From: Deinococcus sp. KNUC1210
GTDB taxonomy: Bacteria; Deinococcota; Deinococci; Deinococcales; Deinococcaceae
Length of the DNA stretch: 64,000 bases
Reading direction: 5' to 3'
NCBI RefSeq assembly: GCF_022344005.1
Contig: NZ_CP092191.1
Coordinates: 62,001-126,000 of the forward strand
The position numbers were made by a program, and so were the translations under genes. The notes under the pieces are model-generated. The model did no database searches. It was not told the DNA's origin and saw nothing but the letters and a program-made list of their open reading frames with translations. This document shows, in pieces, positions 1 through 8,830 of the stretch (its first letter is position 1; every line of letters begins with the position of its first letter).

Positions 1-318
1 CTCGACCGCAGCAAACTGGGCCTCGACCTGATGTGCTTTCTGAAAGCCACCTTCCGCAGCAACCTCCAGCCGGAGAATCTGGCCGACCTTCAGCGCTGCA
101 TACGGGAATTGCCGGAAATTCTGGAGTGTTACACCGTGACCGGCACGAGTGACGCCATCATCAAGATCGCCGTGACCGACCACGTGGCGCTGAGGGAATT
201 TCTCCGGCGGCTCTCGACGCAGCAGCAGGCCATCGAACGCATCGAGACGTGCATCGTGCTGGAGGAGTTCAAGGAGGGCAACGAGTTGCCGCTGGGCCTG
301 ACAGCGGACCAGACATGA
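1..318 (+). CDS. Lrp/AsnC-family transcriptional regulator, C-terminal part (5' truncated by window edge)
   Basis: The reading frame is open from base 1, so the N-terminal helix-turn-helix lies outside the window. The visible 105 residues match the ligand-binding (RAM) domain of Lrp/AsnC regulators: a PENLADLQ segment, then LPEILECYTVTGTSDAIIK, the usual beta-strand and effector loop, then a C-terminal strand ending in LEEFKEG. Such proteins form octamers or dimers and sense amino acids. Its stop codon overlaps the start of the glutamine synthetase-like gene (ATGA at 315-318), so it is co-transcribed with, and probably regulates, the downstream nitrogen-metabolism pair. The effector cannot be told from sequence. 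Confidence 0.9.
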   Translation, partial: LDRSKLGLDLMCFLKATFRSNLQPENLADLQRCIRELPEILECYTVTGTSDAIIKIAVTDHVALREFLRRLSTQQQAIERIETCIVLEEFKEGNELPLGLTADQT

Positions 319-1655
319 ACGGGTCGCCGCCGAGCACAGACGCCGCCCTGCTGTCCAAGCTGGACGCGGCGGGCGTGCGCTATCTGCGGGTGCTGTGGTG
401 CGACAACGCCAACATCATCCGGGCGCGGTCTGTGCGGATCAGACTTCAGGGCAGTGTGTCGGTCAGCATCTCGCAGGGACAGCTGGCGTTGCCCGTCATG
501 ACAGACAGCGTCGTGGCGGGCAGCGGCCTGGGTCCGGTGGGCGAGGCAGAGCTGGTCCCCGACTGGAACACGCTGAGACTGCTGCCCTACGCAGCGAACG
601 AGGCGGCAGTGATCGGGGACCTGAGGGAGAACGGACAGGCGTGGGCACACTGCCCGAGAGCTTTTCTGAAAGCCCAGATCGAACGGCTCGCGGCTCTGGG
701 CCTGCGGGTGCAGTCGGCGTTCGAGAACGAGTTCTACCTGCTGCGGCGTGCCGACGGCGAACTGATTCCCGCCGACATGAGCGTCTATGCGGCCACCAGC
801 AGCATGAATCAGCACCGGGCGTTCATCCATGCGCTGACCACGGCCCTGGAAGCGCAGGGGCTGGAACCGGAGACGTACTACCCGGAGTCGGGGCCTGGCC
901 AGCAGGAACTGGCCGTGCGCTACGGCAGCGCCCTCGAAAGCGCCGACCATCAGATCATCTTCCGCGAGACGGTGCGCGGGACAGCGCAGGAACATGGCCT
1001 CATCGCCAGTTTTCTGCCGAAACTCTTCGAGCACAGCGCGGGAAGCGGGTGTCATATCAATCTCAGCCTGTGGCGCGGCGACGAAAATATGACGGGCGAC
1101 GCGGGCCACCCGACCGGGCTTTCCACGCTGGCACAGCACTTTATAGCGGGCGTGCTGCACCACCTTCCGGCGCTGTGTGCCCTGAGCATTCCCAGCCACA
1201 ATTCGTATCGCCGTATTCGCCCGCATGCGTGGGCAGGCGCGTACTGCACCTGGGGCTACGCCAACCGAGAGGCCGCTGTCAGGGTCAGCCGCAGCGGCAA
1301 CGGGGCCACCCGCTTCGAACTCAAAACGGCGGATGCCAGCGCCAATCCGTATCTGGCCCTGGGAGCGGTCATTGCTGCCGGGCTGGACGGCGTGACGCAT
1401 GCCCGGACGCTGCCCGCAGAAGTTACCAGCGATCCGGGCCACCTGAGCGACGCCGAACGCTCTGCGCTGCATGTCCGTGCGCTGCCGACCAGTCTGGGCG
1501 AGGCGATCTCGGCACTGGAACACGACGACGTGCTGCTGAGTGCCCTGGGCAGCGAGCGAGCGCACACGTACCTCGCGGTGCGCCGAGCCGAATGGGAAGC
1601 CCTGCGGGGCCTGAGTCTGCAGGAAGAAGTCCGGCTGCTGGCCGAGAGGTACTGA
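315..1655 (+). CDS. Glutamine synthetase family ligase (GlnA/FluG-like)
   Basis: This 446-residue protein belongs to the ATP-dependent glutamine synthetase fold, which joins ammonia or an amine to a glutamate side chain. Recognisable active-site elements in order are ENEFYLL (about 137), GPGQQE (about 193), GCHIN (about 245), RRIRPHAW (about 299) and FELKTADASANPYLAL (about 334). They supply metal- and nucleotide-binding residues, so it is likely catalytic. ATG 315 overlaps the Lrp stop and fits the family length; an upstream in-frame extension lies inside the regulator. It is probably not housekeeping GlnA: it is short and sits with an amidohydrolase, as in fungal FluG or gamma-glutamyl-amine pathways. 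The substrate is unknown. Confidence 0.9.
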   Translation: MNGSPPSTDAALLSKLDAAGVRYLRVLWCDNANIIRARSVRIRLQGSVSVSISQGQLALPVMTDSVVAGSGLGPVGEAELVPDWNTLRLLPYAANEAAVIGDLRENGQAWAHCPRAFLKAQIERLAALGLRVQSAFENEFYLLRRADGELIPADMSVYAATSSMNQHRAFIHALTTALEAQGLEPETYYPESGPGQQELAVRYGSALESADHQIIFRETVRGTAQEHGLIASFLPKLFEHSAGSGCHINLSLWRGDENMTGDAGHPTGLSTLAQHFIAGVLHHLPALCALSIPSHNSYRRIRPHAWAGAYCTWGYANREAAVRVSRSGNGATRFELKTADASANPYLALGAVIAAGLDGVTHARTLPAEVTSDPGHLSDAERSALHVRALPTSLGEAISALEHDDVLLSALGSERAHTYLAVRRAEWEALRGLSLQEEVRLLAERY

Positions 1656-2795
1656 ATGACTGCCTTCACGACAATGCTCGAGCACATTCCGCTGTACGAC
1701 CACCATGCCCACGCCCTCTATCACGAGCCGCTCTGGCGGGCCGCTCCGCTCGGAGCCTATTTCACGGAAGCCTATGATCCGGTGATTCTGGAGCACTTCG
1801 TCTCCGATACGCTGTTTTACCGCCGAAGCCTGCGCGATCTGGCCGAACTGTACAGCTGCGAACCCAACCAGGAAGGCGTGCAGCAGGCCCGGCTGAGCCG
1901 TGACTATGCCGCGCTGTGTACAGAACTGTTTCAGCGTTCCAACATCGGACATCTGCTGATCGACGACGGCTTCTGGCCCGACCGCCTCTGGACGGTCGAG
2001 CAGAGCCGCGAGCACCTGCCGGTGCCGATCAGGCGGGTGGTCCGCAGCGAGACGGAACTTCAGGAACTGCTTCCCTTTTACGATTCGGTCGGTGCGCTGC
2101 TGGACGCGCTGGAAGAACGGCTGCGCGAAGCCGGGAAGAACGCGGCGGGCTTCAAAAGCATCATCGCCTACCGCACAGGACTGGAAATCTCGCGGCCCAC
2201 GGCCCACGAACTCGAACACAGTTTTCAGCGGGCCAGAAAGCAGGGAGGCAAGCTGCTCGACAAACCGCTGCTCGACGCCGCACTGTGGCGCACGCTCCGG
2301 ATCGCTGCTGACCTCGATCTGCCGGTGCAGTTCCACACCGGATACGGTGATCCTGATCTCGACCTGCGCCTTGCCGATCCGCTCAATCTGCGGAGTGTGA
2401 TCGAAGCGCCGGAACTGCGGACCCTGAAACTGGTGCTGCTGCACTGCTATCCATTCGTGCGCGAGGCTGGCTATCTGGCAAGCGTCTACAGCGGCGTTTA
2501 TCTCGATCTGGGCCTCACCATTCCGTATACCAGTGTGGCCGCCATGAAGACGGCACTTCACGAGGCGCTGCATCTGTCACCCATCAGCAAACTGCTGATC
2601 TCGACCGACGCGCAGCGAACGCCCGAACTCTTCTGGCTGGCGGCCCGCTGGGCAAGGCGCACGCTCGGCACCGCTCTGGAACAGACGGTTCAGGACGGCG
2701 ATCTGACGAGTATTGAAGCCGAATGGGCCGCCGAACGGGTGCTCTGGTCGAATGCCGCCGAACTGTATCCCGAAACTGCCACCAAATCCCCCTGA
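1656..2795 (+). CDS. Amidohydrolase (amidohydrolase-2 / FluG N-terminal-like metal hydrolase)
   Basis: This 379-residue TIM-barrel metal hydrolase starts directly after the ligase stop codon (TGA then ATG with no gap). Metal-ligand motifs are all visible: DHHAH at 15-19, the lysine of FKS near 167, FHTGYGD near 226, LHCYPF near 262 and STDAQ near 316. Family members cleave C-N or C-C bonds on small carboxylated substrates. In fungal FluG this domain is fused in front of a glutamine synthetase domain; here the order is reversed and the two are separate genes in one operon. An inferred role is gamma-glutamylation and hydrolysis of an amine or amide nitrogen source. The actual substrate is not deducible. 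Confidence 0.88.
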   Translation: MTAFTTMLEHIPLYDHHAHALYHEPLWRAAPLGAYFTEAYDPVILEHFVSDTLFYRRSLRDLAELYSCEPNQEGVQQARLSRDYAALCTELFQRSNIGHLLIDDGFWPDRLWTVEQSREHLPVPIRRVVRSETELQELLPFYDSVGALLDALEERLREAGKNAAGFKSIIAYRTGLEISRPTAHELEHSFQRARKQGGKLLDKPLLDAALWRTLRIAADLDLPVQFHTGYGDPDLDLRLADPLNLRSVIEAPELRTLKLVLLHCYPFVREAGYLASVYSGVYLDLGLTIPYTSVAAMKTALHEALHLSPISKLLISTDAQRTPELFWLAARWARRTLGTALEQTVQDGDLTSIEAEWAAERVLWSNAAELYPETATKSP

Positions 2796-2880
2796 AAGCC
2801 GTCTCTGACTCATACAGTTCTGGCGCGGGGAAGTGCGGCTGCCGGTGCCTGCGACCCTGATTCTCCGATAGAGGGCGACC

Positions 2881-3150
2881 TCAAACGTCGAGCACGTTGC
2901 CCTCCAACGTCACCAGTTCGCCTGTATCCAGACGAATTCTCTCAGGTTCCTCTAGATAGCCCCACGCATGATCGACGCCTGTAAAGATTCCTGCACGGTG
3001 ACCATCAAAGACAACGGTGCATCCGTTGCGACCGAATCTAAAGATATCAATCTTCTGACCGATACTGACGTAATTACTGATGTCAGAGTCGGCTACCAGA
3101 CTACGCACATGCTCGATATTGCCCTCTGTTACAAGGAGCGACTCGGTCAT
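2881..3150 (-). CDS. Small hypothetical protein (89 aa)
   Basis: I do not recognise the family. ATG 3150 is preceded by a strong ribosome binding site (TAGGAGG, four bases before the start), which decides this start over a weaker one five codons upstream. The product is acidic and compact with no membrane segment, mixing residues expected of a small beta-rich cytoplasmic protein (for example GRNGCTVVFDGHRAGIF). It is a single-gene unit facing away from the upstream operon, next to an unusually AT-rich spacer. Codon use is less GC-biased than its neighbours, so horizontal acquisition is possible. Confidence 0.6.
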   Translation of the reverse strand: MTESLLVTEGNIEHVRSLVADSDISNYVSIGQKIDIFRFGRNGCTVVFDGHRAGIFTGVDHAWGYLEEPERIRLDTGELVTLEGNVLDV

Positions 3151-3170
3151 AAAACCTCCTATCATCTCAG

Positions 3171-3510
3171 GGTCTTTGCATGGCTTCTGTTGAATGCTGG
3201 ATATAAGTTTTTGATTTAATAATTCGCCCTTAAGATGTTTTTCGCTCAGGTTTTCTTATATGATTCAGCAGATTCCTTTAAATAGATGGTGTTTTTGTCT
3301 TGCTGAAAAGGCATATCAGGTGGTTAGCTAAATATCGCAACCCGTCTTAAATTATAGAACGTTCCTATTTTTTTAAATTAAGTCCCATTTAGTATAGAGT
3401 GTTCTTGCAGATAATTTTTCTTAACATTATCTACTGATGTCACAAGTTTACTCATGCCTTCCCCTAAGAAAACCTAAGAAACCTTAAAAAAGTGATATGA
3501 AAATGAAGTG
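3171..3510. other. AT-rich intergenic region
   Basis: This 340-base spacer is far richer in A and T than its surroundings, with several TTTTT/AAAA tracts, and holds no convincing reading frame. It probably contains the promoters of the small minus-strand gene and of the GH130 gene. No RNA gene or repeat was recognised. Confidence 0.5.
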
Positions 3511-3516
3511 TACCCT
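3511..3516 (+). promoter_or_regulatory. Leaderless -10 box of the GH130 gene
   Basis: TACCCT fits TANNNT and ends five bases before ATG 3522, where no Shine-Dalgarno sequence is present. This is the leaderless arrangement common in Deinococcus. Confidence 0.45.
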
Positions 3517-3521
3517 GACGT

Positions 3522-4520
3522 ATGAGCCTGCTGCCCGGCCGCCACCGTGCCCCGATTCTGTTTCATCGGCACGACCGCAATCCGATTCTCAGCGCCGCCC
3601 AGTGGCCCTATCCGGCCAACTCGGTCTTCAACGCCGGCGCCACCACCCTCCCCGACGGCAGCACCCTCCTGCTCTGCCGCGTCGAAGACTTCCGTGGCCT
3701 CTCCCACCTCACCGCCGCCCGCAGCCGCGACGGCCTCAGCGCCTGGCACATCGACCCCGCCCCCACCCTTTCCCCACACCCCGATCACCCCGAAGAAGCC
3801 TGGGGCGTCGAAGACCCGCGCATCACCTACCTCCCCAGCGAGCAGCAGTACGCCGTGCTCTACACCGCCTACAGCCCCGGCGGTCCCGGCGTCGCCCTCG
3901 CCCTCACCCACGATTTCGTCACCTTCGAGCGGCGCGGCCTGATCTTCCCGCCCGAAGACAAGGACGCCGCCATTTTCCCCACCCAGTTCGGCGGCCGCTG
4001 GGCCGCCCTCCACCGCCCGGTCACCAGCACCAGCGCCAACATTCACCTGAGTTACAGCGAGAATCTGCGGCATTTCGGTGACAGCCGCACCGTGCTGGAA
4101 GCCCGGCGCGGCCCGTGGTGGGACGCCCGGAAGGTCGGCCTCTCGGCCCCGCCGATCCGCACCGACCACGGCTGGCTGCTGATCTATCACGGCGTCAAGA
4201 CCACCGGCAGCGGCGTGCTGTACCGCAACGGCCTGGCGCTGCTGGATCTGGAGAATCCCAGTCGCTGCCTGCTGCGCAGTGATCCGTGGGTGTTCGGGCC
4301 ACGCGACCTGTCGGAGCGGGTGGGGGACGTGGATAACGTGGTGTTTCCCTGCGGGACGACGCTGGCCCCCGACGGCGACACACTGCGGGTGTACTACGGG
4401 CAGGCCGACACCAGCATCGGCCTCGCCACCGCCAGCATCGCCGACCTCCTCGCCTGGCTCCACCTCAACGGCAGCGTGCCTAACTCCTCGGGGGCACCCG
4501 TGGCCGCCGAGATTTCCTGA
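3522..4520 (+). CDS. GH130 family glycosidase/phosphorylase (beta-mannoside active)
   Basis: This 332-residue protein has the five-bladed propeller signature of glycoside hydrolase family 130: CRVEDFRGLS near 52-60, WGVEDPRITY near 93, KDAAIFP near 147 and WWDARKVG near 199. Family members phosphorolyse or hydrolyse beta-1,2- or beta-1,4-mannosides. No signal peptide is seen, so it acts in the cytoplasm. It stands alone with its own leaderless promoter. A GH125 alpha-mannosidase lies 13.5 kb downstream, which suggests the replicon handles mannose-containing glycans. Phosphorylase versus hydrolase cannot be settled by eye. Confidence 0.88.
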   Translation: MSLLPGRHRAPILFHRHDRNPILSAAQWPYPANSVFNAGATTLPDGSTLLLCRVEDFRGLSHLTAARSRDGLSAWHIDPAPTLSPHPDHPEEAWGVEDPRITYLPSEQQYAVLYTAYSPGGPGVALALTHDFVTFERRGLIFPPEDKDAAIFPTQFGGRWAALHRPVTSTSANIHLSYSENLRHFGDSRTVLEARRGPWWDARKVGLSAPPIRTDHGWLLIYHGVKTTGSGVLYRNGLALLDLENPSRCLLRSDPWVFGPRDLSERVGDVDNVVFPCGTTLAPDGDTLRVYYGQADTSIGLATASIADLLAWLHLNGSVPNSSGAPVAAEIS

Positions 4521-4616
4521 GAAGCCCGCTGACGCCCGGAGAGCAGAACCCTGCCTGAGCGTATGCTCCCTGTTGCCGAGCGTCCGACAGGAACAGCGGT
4601 TCCGGCTGAGGTGACG

Positions 4617-5840
4617 TCAGCGTGGTCTGGTCGTCTCCTGCCGCAAGAGATCCTGCTGGGTGACAGGAGTCGGGGTGTGTGGCGCGCAGGCAAAATATGT
4701 CCGGAGGTCGTAGACCGCCTGCTCGACTGGCACGGGTGGATAGTGGCGGTGCCACATCCCGGCGTCGTGGCGGGCATTGAGTGCCAGTTCGTAGGCCAGG
4801 CCCAGCGTCGGTGCGTCCAGACCAGCTTGCAGTGCGCCTGGGGGCACCATCCAGGCAGCTTCCAGCCGCTGGTCTGCGGCGAAGTGGTGCTGCCGATACC
4901 TGCGGAGGAGTGCTCTGGCCTCGGCAGCAGCGCGTAATTCCGCAGCGCCCGGAACTGTCCAGCGCTGCTGTCGTCCGGTCAGTTCGTGCCACTCGCGCAG
5001 CTGAGTCGACAAACCGATCTCGACCCGTCCAGACTGCCGCACCGAGGTCCAGACACGTGTTTCTGGACAGTGACGTACACGGAGGTCCAGACGACGCACT
5101 TCCTGCACCAGCGCCATATCTTCGAGGCAGCGCACCTCCGGCCACGCCTTGATCTGATTCCAGGTTGACAGCCGCAGACCGAGATTCGCGCCGAAATGCT
5201 GATGATGCCGTGGCCAGGGATCTGCCGGATCAGGATTCAGCCAACTCTCCAGGCGTGTGGCGAGCAGGTGATAACTCGCGTCCCAGAGCTGAAGAAAACG
5301 CACACTGGCAGGAAGACTCGCCTTTTCCTCCGGCAGCGTCAGGATACGGCCACCGACCAGATCGGCATGGGCCAGTGCCCGGCGCATCGCTGCACTCCAG
5401 TCTGGCGCGGCAATCGTGTCTGCATCGGTCGTTGCCAGCAGACCGCCCGGATGACCATCCAGCAAGGCCGCCGCCAGTTCCAGTGCCCGGCCCCGCGCCC
5501 GGCCCACATGAGCCTCTTCGGGCGCGAACTCTTCCTCCACGACATGCACGGCAACCGGCAGAGTCGCGGCGGTGCGTCTCGCCTCCTGAGCGGTGTCATC
5601 GGTACTGTTGTTGACCAGGACCACCACCGACAGACTGGCCGGAGTTTCCTGAAGCTGCCGACCGAGCGCGTGCAGAGTTCTGCCGATGCGCTCGGCTTCG
5701 TTCCTGGCCGGGAGAGCCACCACCAGCGGGAGTCGGCCTGGTTGACCGGTCAGTTCCTGCCGGGCACCGCCAGACCACAGCACCGCCTCCTTCCCGGGAG
5801 GAAATCTCAGATCAACGTGTTTGACGTCCATAGGTGACAT
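4617..5840 (-). CDS. Glycosyltransferase family 2 protein
   Basis: This 407-residue GT-A fold enzyme transfers a sugar from a nucleotide donor. Visible are the N-terminal strand and loop VVALPARNEAERIG (about 40-53), the VLVNNSTDDT segment (about 75-83) and the metal-binding TTDADT (137-142). The C-terminal half is predicted to recognise the acceptor. It has no clear membrane segment. ATG 5840 was chosen because GGGAG lies just upstream; the frame stays open 26 codons further. It is the last gene of a leftward glycan cluster, 135 bases after the GH1-like gene, and probably adds a residue to a surface polysaccharide. Confidence 0.85.
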   Translation of the reverse strand: MSPMDVKHVDLRFPPGKEAVLWSGGARQELTGQPGRLPLVVALPARNEAERIGRTLHALGRQLQETPASLSVVVLVNNSTDDTAQEARRTAATLPVAVHVVEEEFAPEEAHVGRARGRALELAAALLDGHPGGLLATTDADTIAAPDWSAAMRRALAHADLVGGRILTLPEEKASLPASVRFLQLWDASYHLLATRLESWLNPDPADPWPRHHQHFGANLGLRLSTWNQIKAWPEVRCLEDMALVQEVRRLDLRVRHCPETRVWTSVRQSGRVEIGLSTQLREWHELTGRQQRWTVPGAAELRAAAEARALLRRYRQHHFAADQRLEAAWMVPPGALQAGLDAPTLGLAYELALNARHDAGMWHRHYPPVPVEQAVYDLRTYFACAPHTPTPVTQQDLLRQETTRPR

Positions 5841-5975
5841 CCAACTCCCTTCCGCTGTGTAGGGCTGACCCCGACCAATGCTGCGAGAAGCGGCCTCGCC
5901 GGAACACACCTGCACCACCGATACTTCCTTTCCTCCGACAGAGTTCGGACCGGCACACGACGGCCTGAGAAGTAC

Positions 5976-7643
5976 CTAAGGTGCCCGCATCCGGGAAGCG
6001 AACGGGGTGAGAGGCTCGTTGGAGCGGCGCTGACGCAGCGGCGAGGGCGACGGAGGAAGCGGCTGAAAACGGCTGACCTGCCATTCCCACAGGCCCTCTT
6101 CCCCGTCCATCAGCAGATCGAGGCCCGCTGCCAGCTGAGGTGCCAGAAATGCCGAGGCCCGGATTTCCAGCGGAGCGTGTCCCAGCCAGTGAAGACGCAG
6201 GGTACCCGGGGCGTCGCTCTGCACCCTGGCCCAGACGTTGTCGGTTCCGACCCGAAGCCCACGGCTGGCACAGATGTCTGCCAGCAGCGCGTGATAAGGT
6301 CCCGGAGCGATGTCGAGAGCCGGGCCGACCAGCAGAGACTCACCGGTTGGCGAGGTGACCTCGGGGAACAGGAGCCGCTGACGCCGTTGCCACCACCCGG
6401 GACTGTGAAGGACCGGATGAGACGGAGGCACACCGGTCGCCAGTTCCCGGGCCAGATGAACCAGCGCCGTCTCACGCGGAGGGTCGCTGGACACGTCCCA
6501 CAGGCCCACCTCTGTTGCGCCGCAGGGCATGGTCAAGAGGCTGCTCCACTCGGAACTGCCGAAGGTCGCCCAGGCCGTCACCGCCCGCACGTCCGCTCCG
6601 GCAGCACGGGCACGAACCGCGTCCTGCCACGCAGCGTACAGCCACCGAAGCTGCTCGTCTCGGGTGCATCCCAGGTGAACTTCCGTCAGTGCCAGGGGCA
6701 GGTGATAGCGCTGATGAGCTTCCAGCAGCCGCGCGAAAAAATGATCGGACGCGTCCGGATTCAGCCTGACCGTCTCGGTGTCCACATACCGCTGCCGCCC
6801 ATTTCCGCCGTGGAGATGATCGGGGTAGCGTTCGAGCCGGTCGTCCAGATAGCGTTCGCTCGTGACATAGATATTCAGACCGAGCACGTCGGGCGGACAA
6901 GGCTGCTCGGCAAACCACAGGATGTCGCGTTCCGACGCTCCGGCCCAGCGCAGATAGTCCCACAGACCATGCTGCTCATCGACGTGGCCGCACAACAGGT
7001 CGAAGGTCAGCCAGCGGCGCAGATTCTCGAAGTCGACCTGCTGCGCCAGGGTGTCGGTGCCCGAGACCTTTCCCAGATCTTCCGTCTGGATCAGGGCGGC
7101 TCCAGGGTGCACCGTTCGGACTGCACGCATGCTCAGTACGGTGGCCCGGAGCTGATTTAGCAGTGCCTGCACGAACGTCCGGTCGGAGGCAGCGTGAGGA
7201 TGCCACACGCCGTAGAGCGCGGAAAAACGCGCCGTGGTCAGCGGCTCATTGACCGGGGTATATGCATCTACCCAGGGAAAGCGCTGGGCGACCGCCGCCG
7301 CGTAGGCCGCCAGACCCGCCGGAAACCGCCGATCCAGAACGCCCTGCGCCAGCGGACCGCCGCCGTGATGCACCAGCCCGAGCACCGGTTTCAGGTCGAG
7401 GGCCGACAGGCGCGGCATGGTCGCGTCGGCCCAGCGCCAGTCGGCCTGCTGTGGGCCGAGATTCTGCGGATCGGTCCGTTCCCACAGCATCGGAAAGCGC
7501 ACACGGGCCGCACCCACCGACGCGAGGCGCAGCAGATCTTCCGGTCGGCGGGCAAATCCGCTCAACTCCAGCTGATCCGTGACGTGCTGACCGACCCGGA
7601 CGCACGACGCTTCCGGACCAGTCCAGAGTTCCAGGCGCTTCAT
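5976..7643 (-). CDS. GH1-like family glycosyl hydrolase
   Basis: This 555-residue protein resembles family 1 glycoside hydrolases of the type sometimes fused to sugar-nucleotide reductases. The acid/base motif TPVNEPL is near residue 133 and the nucleophile motif LTEVHLG near 320, a spacing typical of the barrel, with NIYVTSERY in between. It lacks a signal peptide. ATG 7643 shares its A with the stop of the UDP-galactopyranose mutase gene (TGATG), showing translational coupling. The C-terminal 100 residues beyond the barrel are not recognised. In this operon it may trim or remodel a galactofuranose-containing glycan; that is inference from position. Confidence 0.8.
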   Translation of the reverse strand: MKRLELWTGPEASCVRVGQHVTDQLELSGFARRPEDLLRLASVGAARVRFPMLWERTDPQNLGPQQADWRWADATMPRLSALDLKPVLGLVHHGGGPLAQGVLDRRFPAGLAAYAAAVAQRFPWVDAYTPVNEPLTTARFSALYGVWHPHAASDRTFVQALLNQLRATVLSMRAVRTVHPGAALIQTEDLGKVSGTDTLAQQVDFENLRRWLTFDLLCGHVDEQHGLWDYLRWAGASERDILWFAEQPCPPDVLGLNIYVTSERYLDDRLERYPDHLHGGNGRQRYVDTETVRLNPDASDHFFARLLEAHQRYHLPLALTEVHLGCTRDEQLRWLYAAWQDAVRARAAGADVRAVTAWATFGSSEWSSLLTMPCGATEVGLWDVSSDPPRETALVHLARELATGVPPSHPVLHSPGWWQRRQRLLFPEVTSPTGESLLVGPALDIAPGPYHALLADICASRGLRVGTDNVWARVQSDAPGTLRLHWLGHAPLEIRASAFLAPQLAAGLDLLMDGEEGLWEWQVSRFQPLPPSPSPLRQRRSNEPLTPFASRMRAP

Positions 7644-8830
7644 CAAAGACTCGTTACGGCCGCAGAGGTGGACACCGCCACAGGACGATCATCTGCCGTG
7701 TCAGGCTCGGCCTGGAGGTCCTGGAAGACTTTCAGGGCCTGCGCCACCACCTGATCCATGTTGTAGTAGCGGTACGTCGCCAGGCGACCCACGAACGTCA
7801 CCCGGGGTTCTGCGACGGCATCGGCTGCGTAGCGGGCTGCCAGCTCAGCATTTTCCGCACGCGGCACCGGATAGTACGGATCGCCCTCGGCCACCGGATA
7901 CTCGTAGACCACGCTGGTCTGGGGGTGCCGCTGACCCGTCAGATACTTGAACTCGCTGACACGGGTGTAGGCGTAGTCGTTGGGATGATTGACGGTTCCC
8001 ACCGGCTGAAACTGCTCGACCGGGTGCGTGACGTGATCGAACTGCAGGCTGCGGTATGGCAGGCGTCCGTATCTGTAGTCGAAATAGGCGTCGAGCGGGC
8101 CAGTGTAGATCATGTGACGCCACGGCAGCAGAGAGACGATGTCGCGGTAATCGGTATTGAGCATCACGCTGATCAGGGGACTGGCGAGCATCGCTTCAAA
8201 CAGGCGGGTGTAGCCGTGCATCGGCATGGCCTGATACGTGTCGGTGAAGTAGCGGTCGTCCCGGTTCGCACGGGTCGGCACACGGGCCGTGACCGACGCC
8301 GCGAGTTCAGAGGGGTCAAGGCCCCACTGTTTGCGGGTATAGCCTCTGAAGAACTTCTGGTACAGATCGCGCCCGACCCGGCTGACCACCACGTCTTCAC
8401 TCGTCCGTATCTGCGTCACGGGTTCGGCCACCGAGGCGAAATAATCCTCCAGTTCCGACGCACTCAGGTGCAGACCATACAGCCGATTCACCGTGTCCAG
8501 GTTGATCGGGATGGGGAGCAGTTGGCCGTCGACACTGCTGAGCACCCGGTGCTGATAGGGCCGCCAGGCGGTAAAGCGGGACAGATAATCGAAGACCTGT
8601 TTGGAATTGGTATGGAAGATATGCGGTCCATACGGATGAATGAGAATGCCCGCGTCGTCATACCGGTCGTAGGCATTGCCGCCGATATGAGGGCGCTTGT
8701 CCACGATCAGCACGCGCTGACCGGTACTTGCCAGACGCTCGGCCAGCACCGCACCAGCAAACCCCGCGCCTACGATCAGGTAATCGTAGCCTGGGCGCGA
8801 GTCAGGAAGCTGCGAAGACACCTCAGACAT
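7643..8830 (-). CDS. glf: UDP-galactopyranose mutase
   Basis: This 395-residue flavoenzyme converts UDP-galactopyranose to UDP-galactofuranose, the donor for galactofuranose in surface glycans. The N-terminal FAD-binding GAGFAGAVLAERL (about 21-33) is followed by HIGGNAYD, YGPHIFHT, FFRGYTRKQWG, TDYRD and the C-terminal GRLATYRYYNMDQVV, all hallmarks of Glf. Length matches bacterial enzymes (about 370-400). It overlaps the upstream glycosyltransferase by 8 bases and the downstream hydrolase by one, so all belong to one transcript. It implies that this organism builds galactofuranose-containing envelope polysaccharide. Confidence 0.95.
   Translation of the reverse strand: MSEVSSQLPDSRPGYDYLIVGAGFAGAVLAERLASTGQRVLIVDKRPHIGGNAYDRYDDAGILIHPYGPHIFHTNSKQVFDYLSRFTAWRPYQHRVLSSVDGQLLPIPINLDTVNRLYGLHLSASELEDYFASVAEPVTQIRTSEDVVVSRVGRDLYQKFFRGYTRKQWGLDPSELAASVTARVPTRANRDDRYFTDTYQAMPMHGYTRLFEAMLASPLISVMLNTDYRDIVSLLPWRHMIYTGPLDAYFDYRYGRLPYRSLQFDHVTHPVEQFQPVGTVNHPNDYAYTRVSEFKYLTGQRHPQTSVVYEYPVAEGDPYYPVPRAENAELAARYAADAVAEPRVTFVGRLATYRYYNMDQVVAQALKVFQDLQAEPDTADDRPVAVSTSAAVTSL

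Noticed and set aside
129..2573. 814-codon minus-strand frame opposite the ligase and amidohydrolase genes
   Set aside because: It is antisense to two well-supported genes; a long stop-free antisense frame is expected in GC-rich DNA with this codon bias.
3474..4463. Minus-strand frame opposite GH130
   Set aside because: Very rich in Gly, Ala and Val with no family features; it mirrors the GC-rich coding strand.
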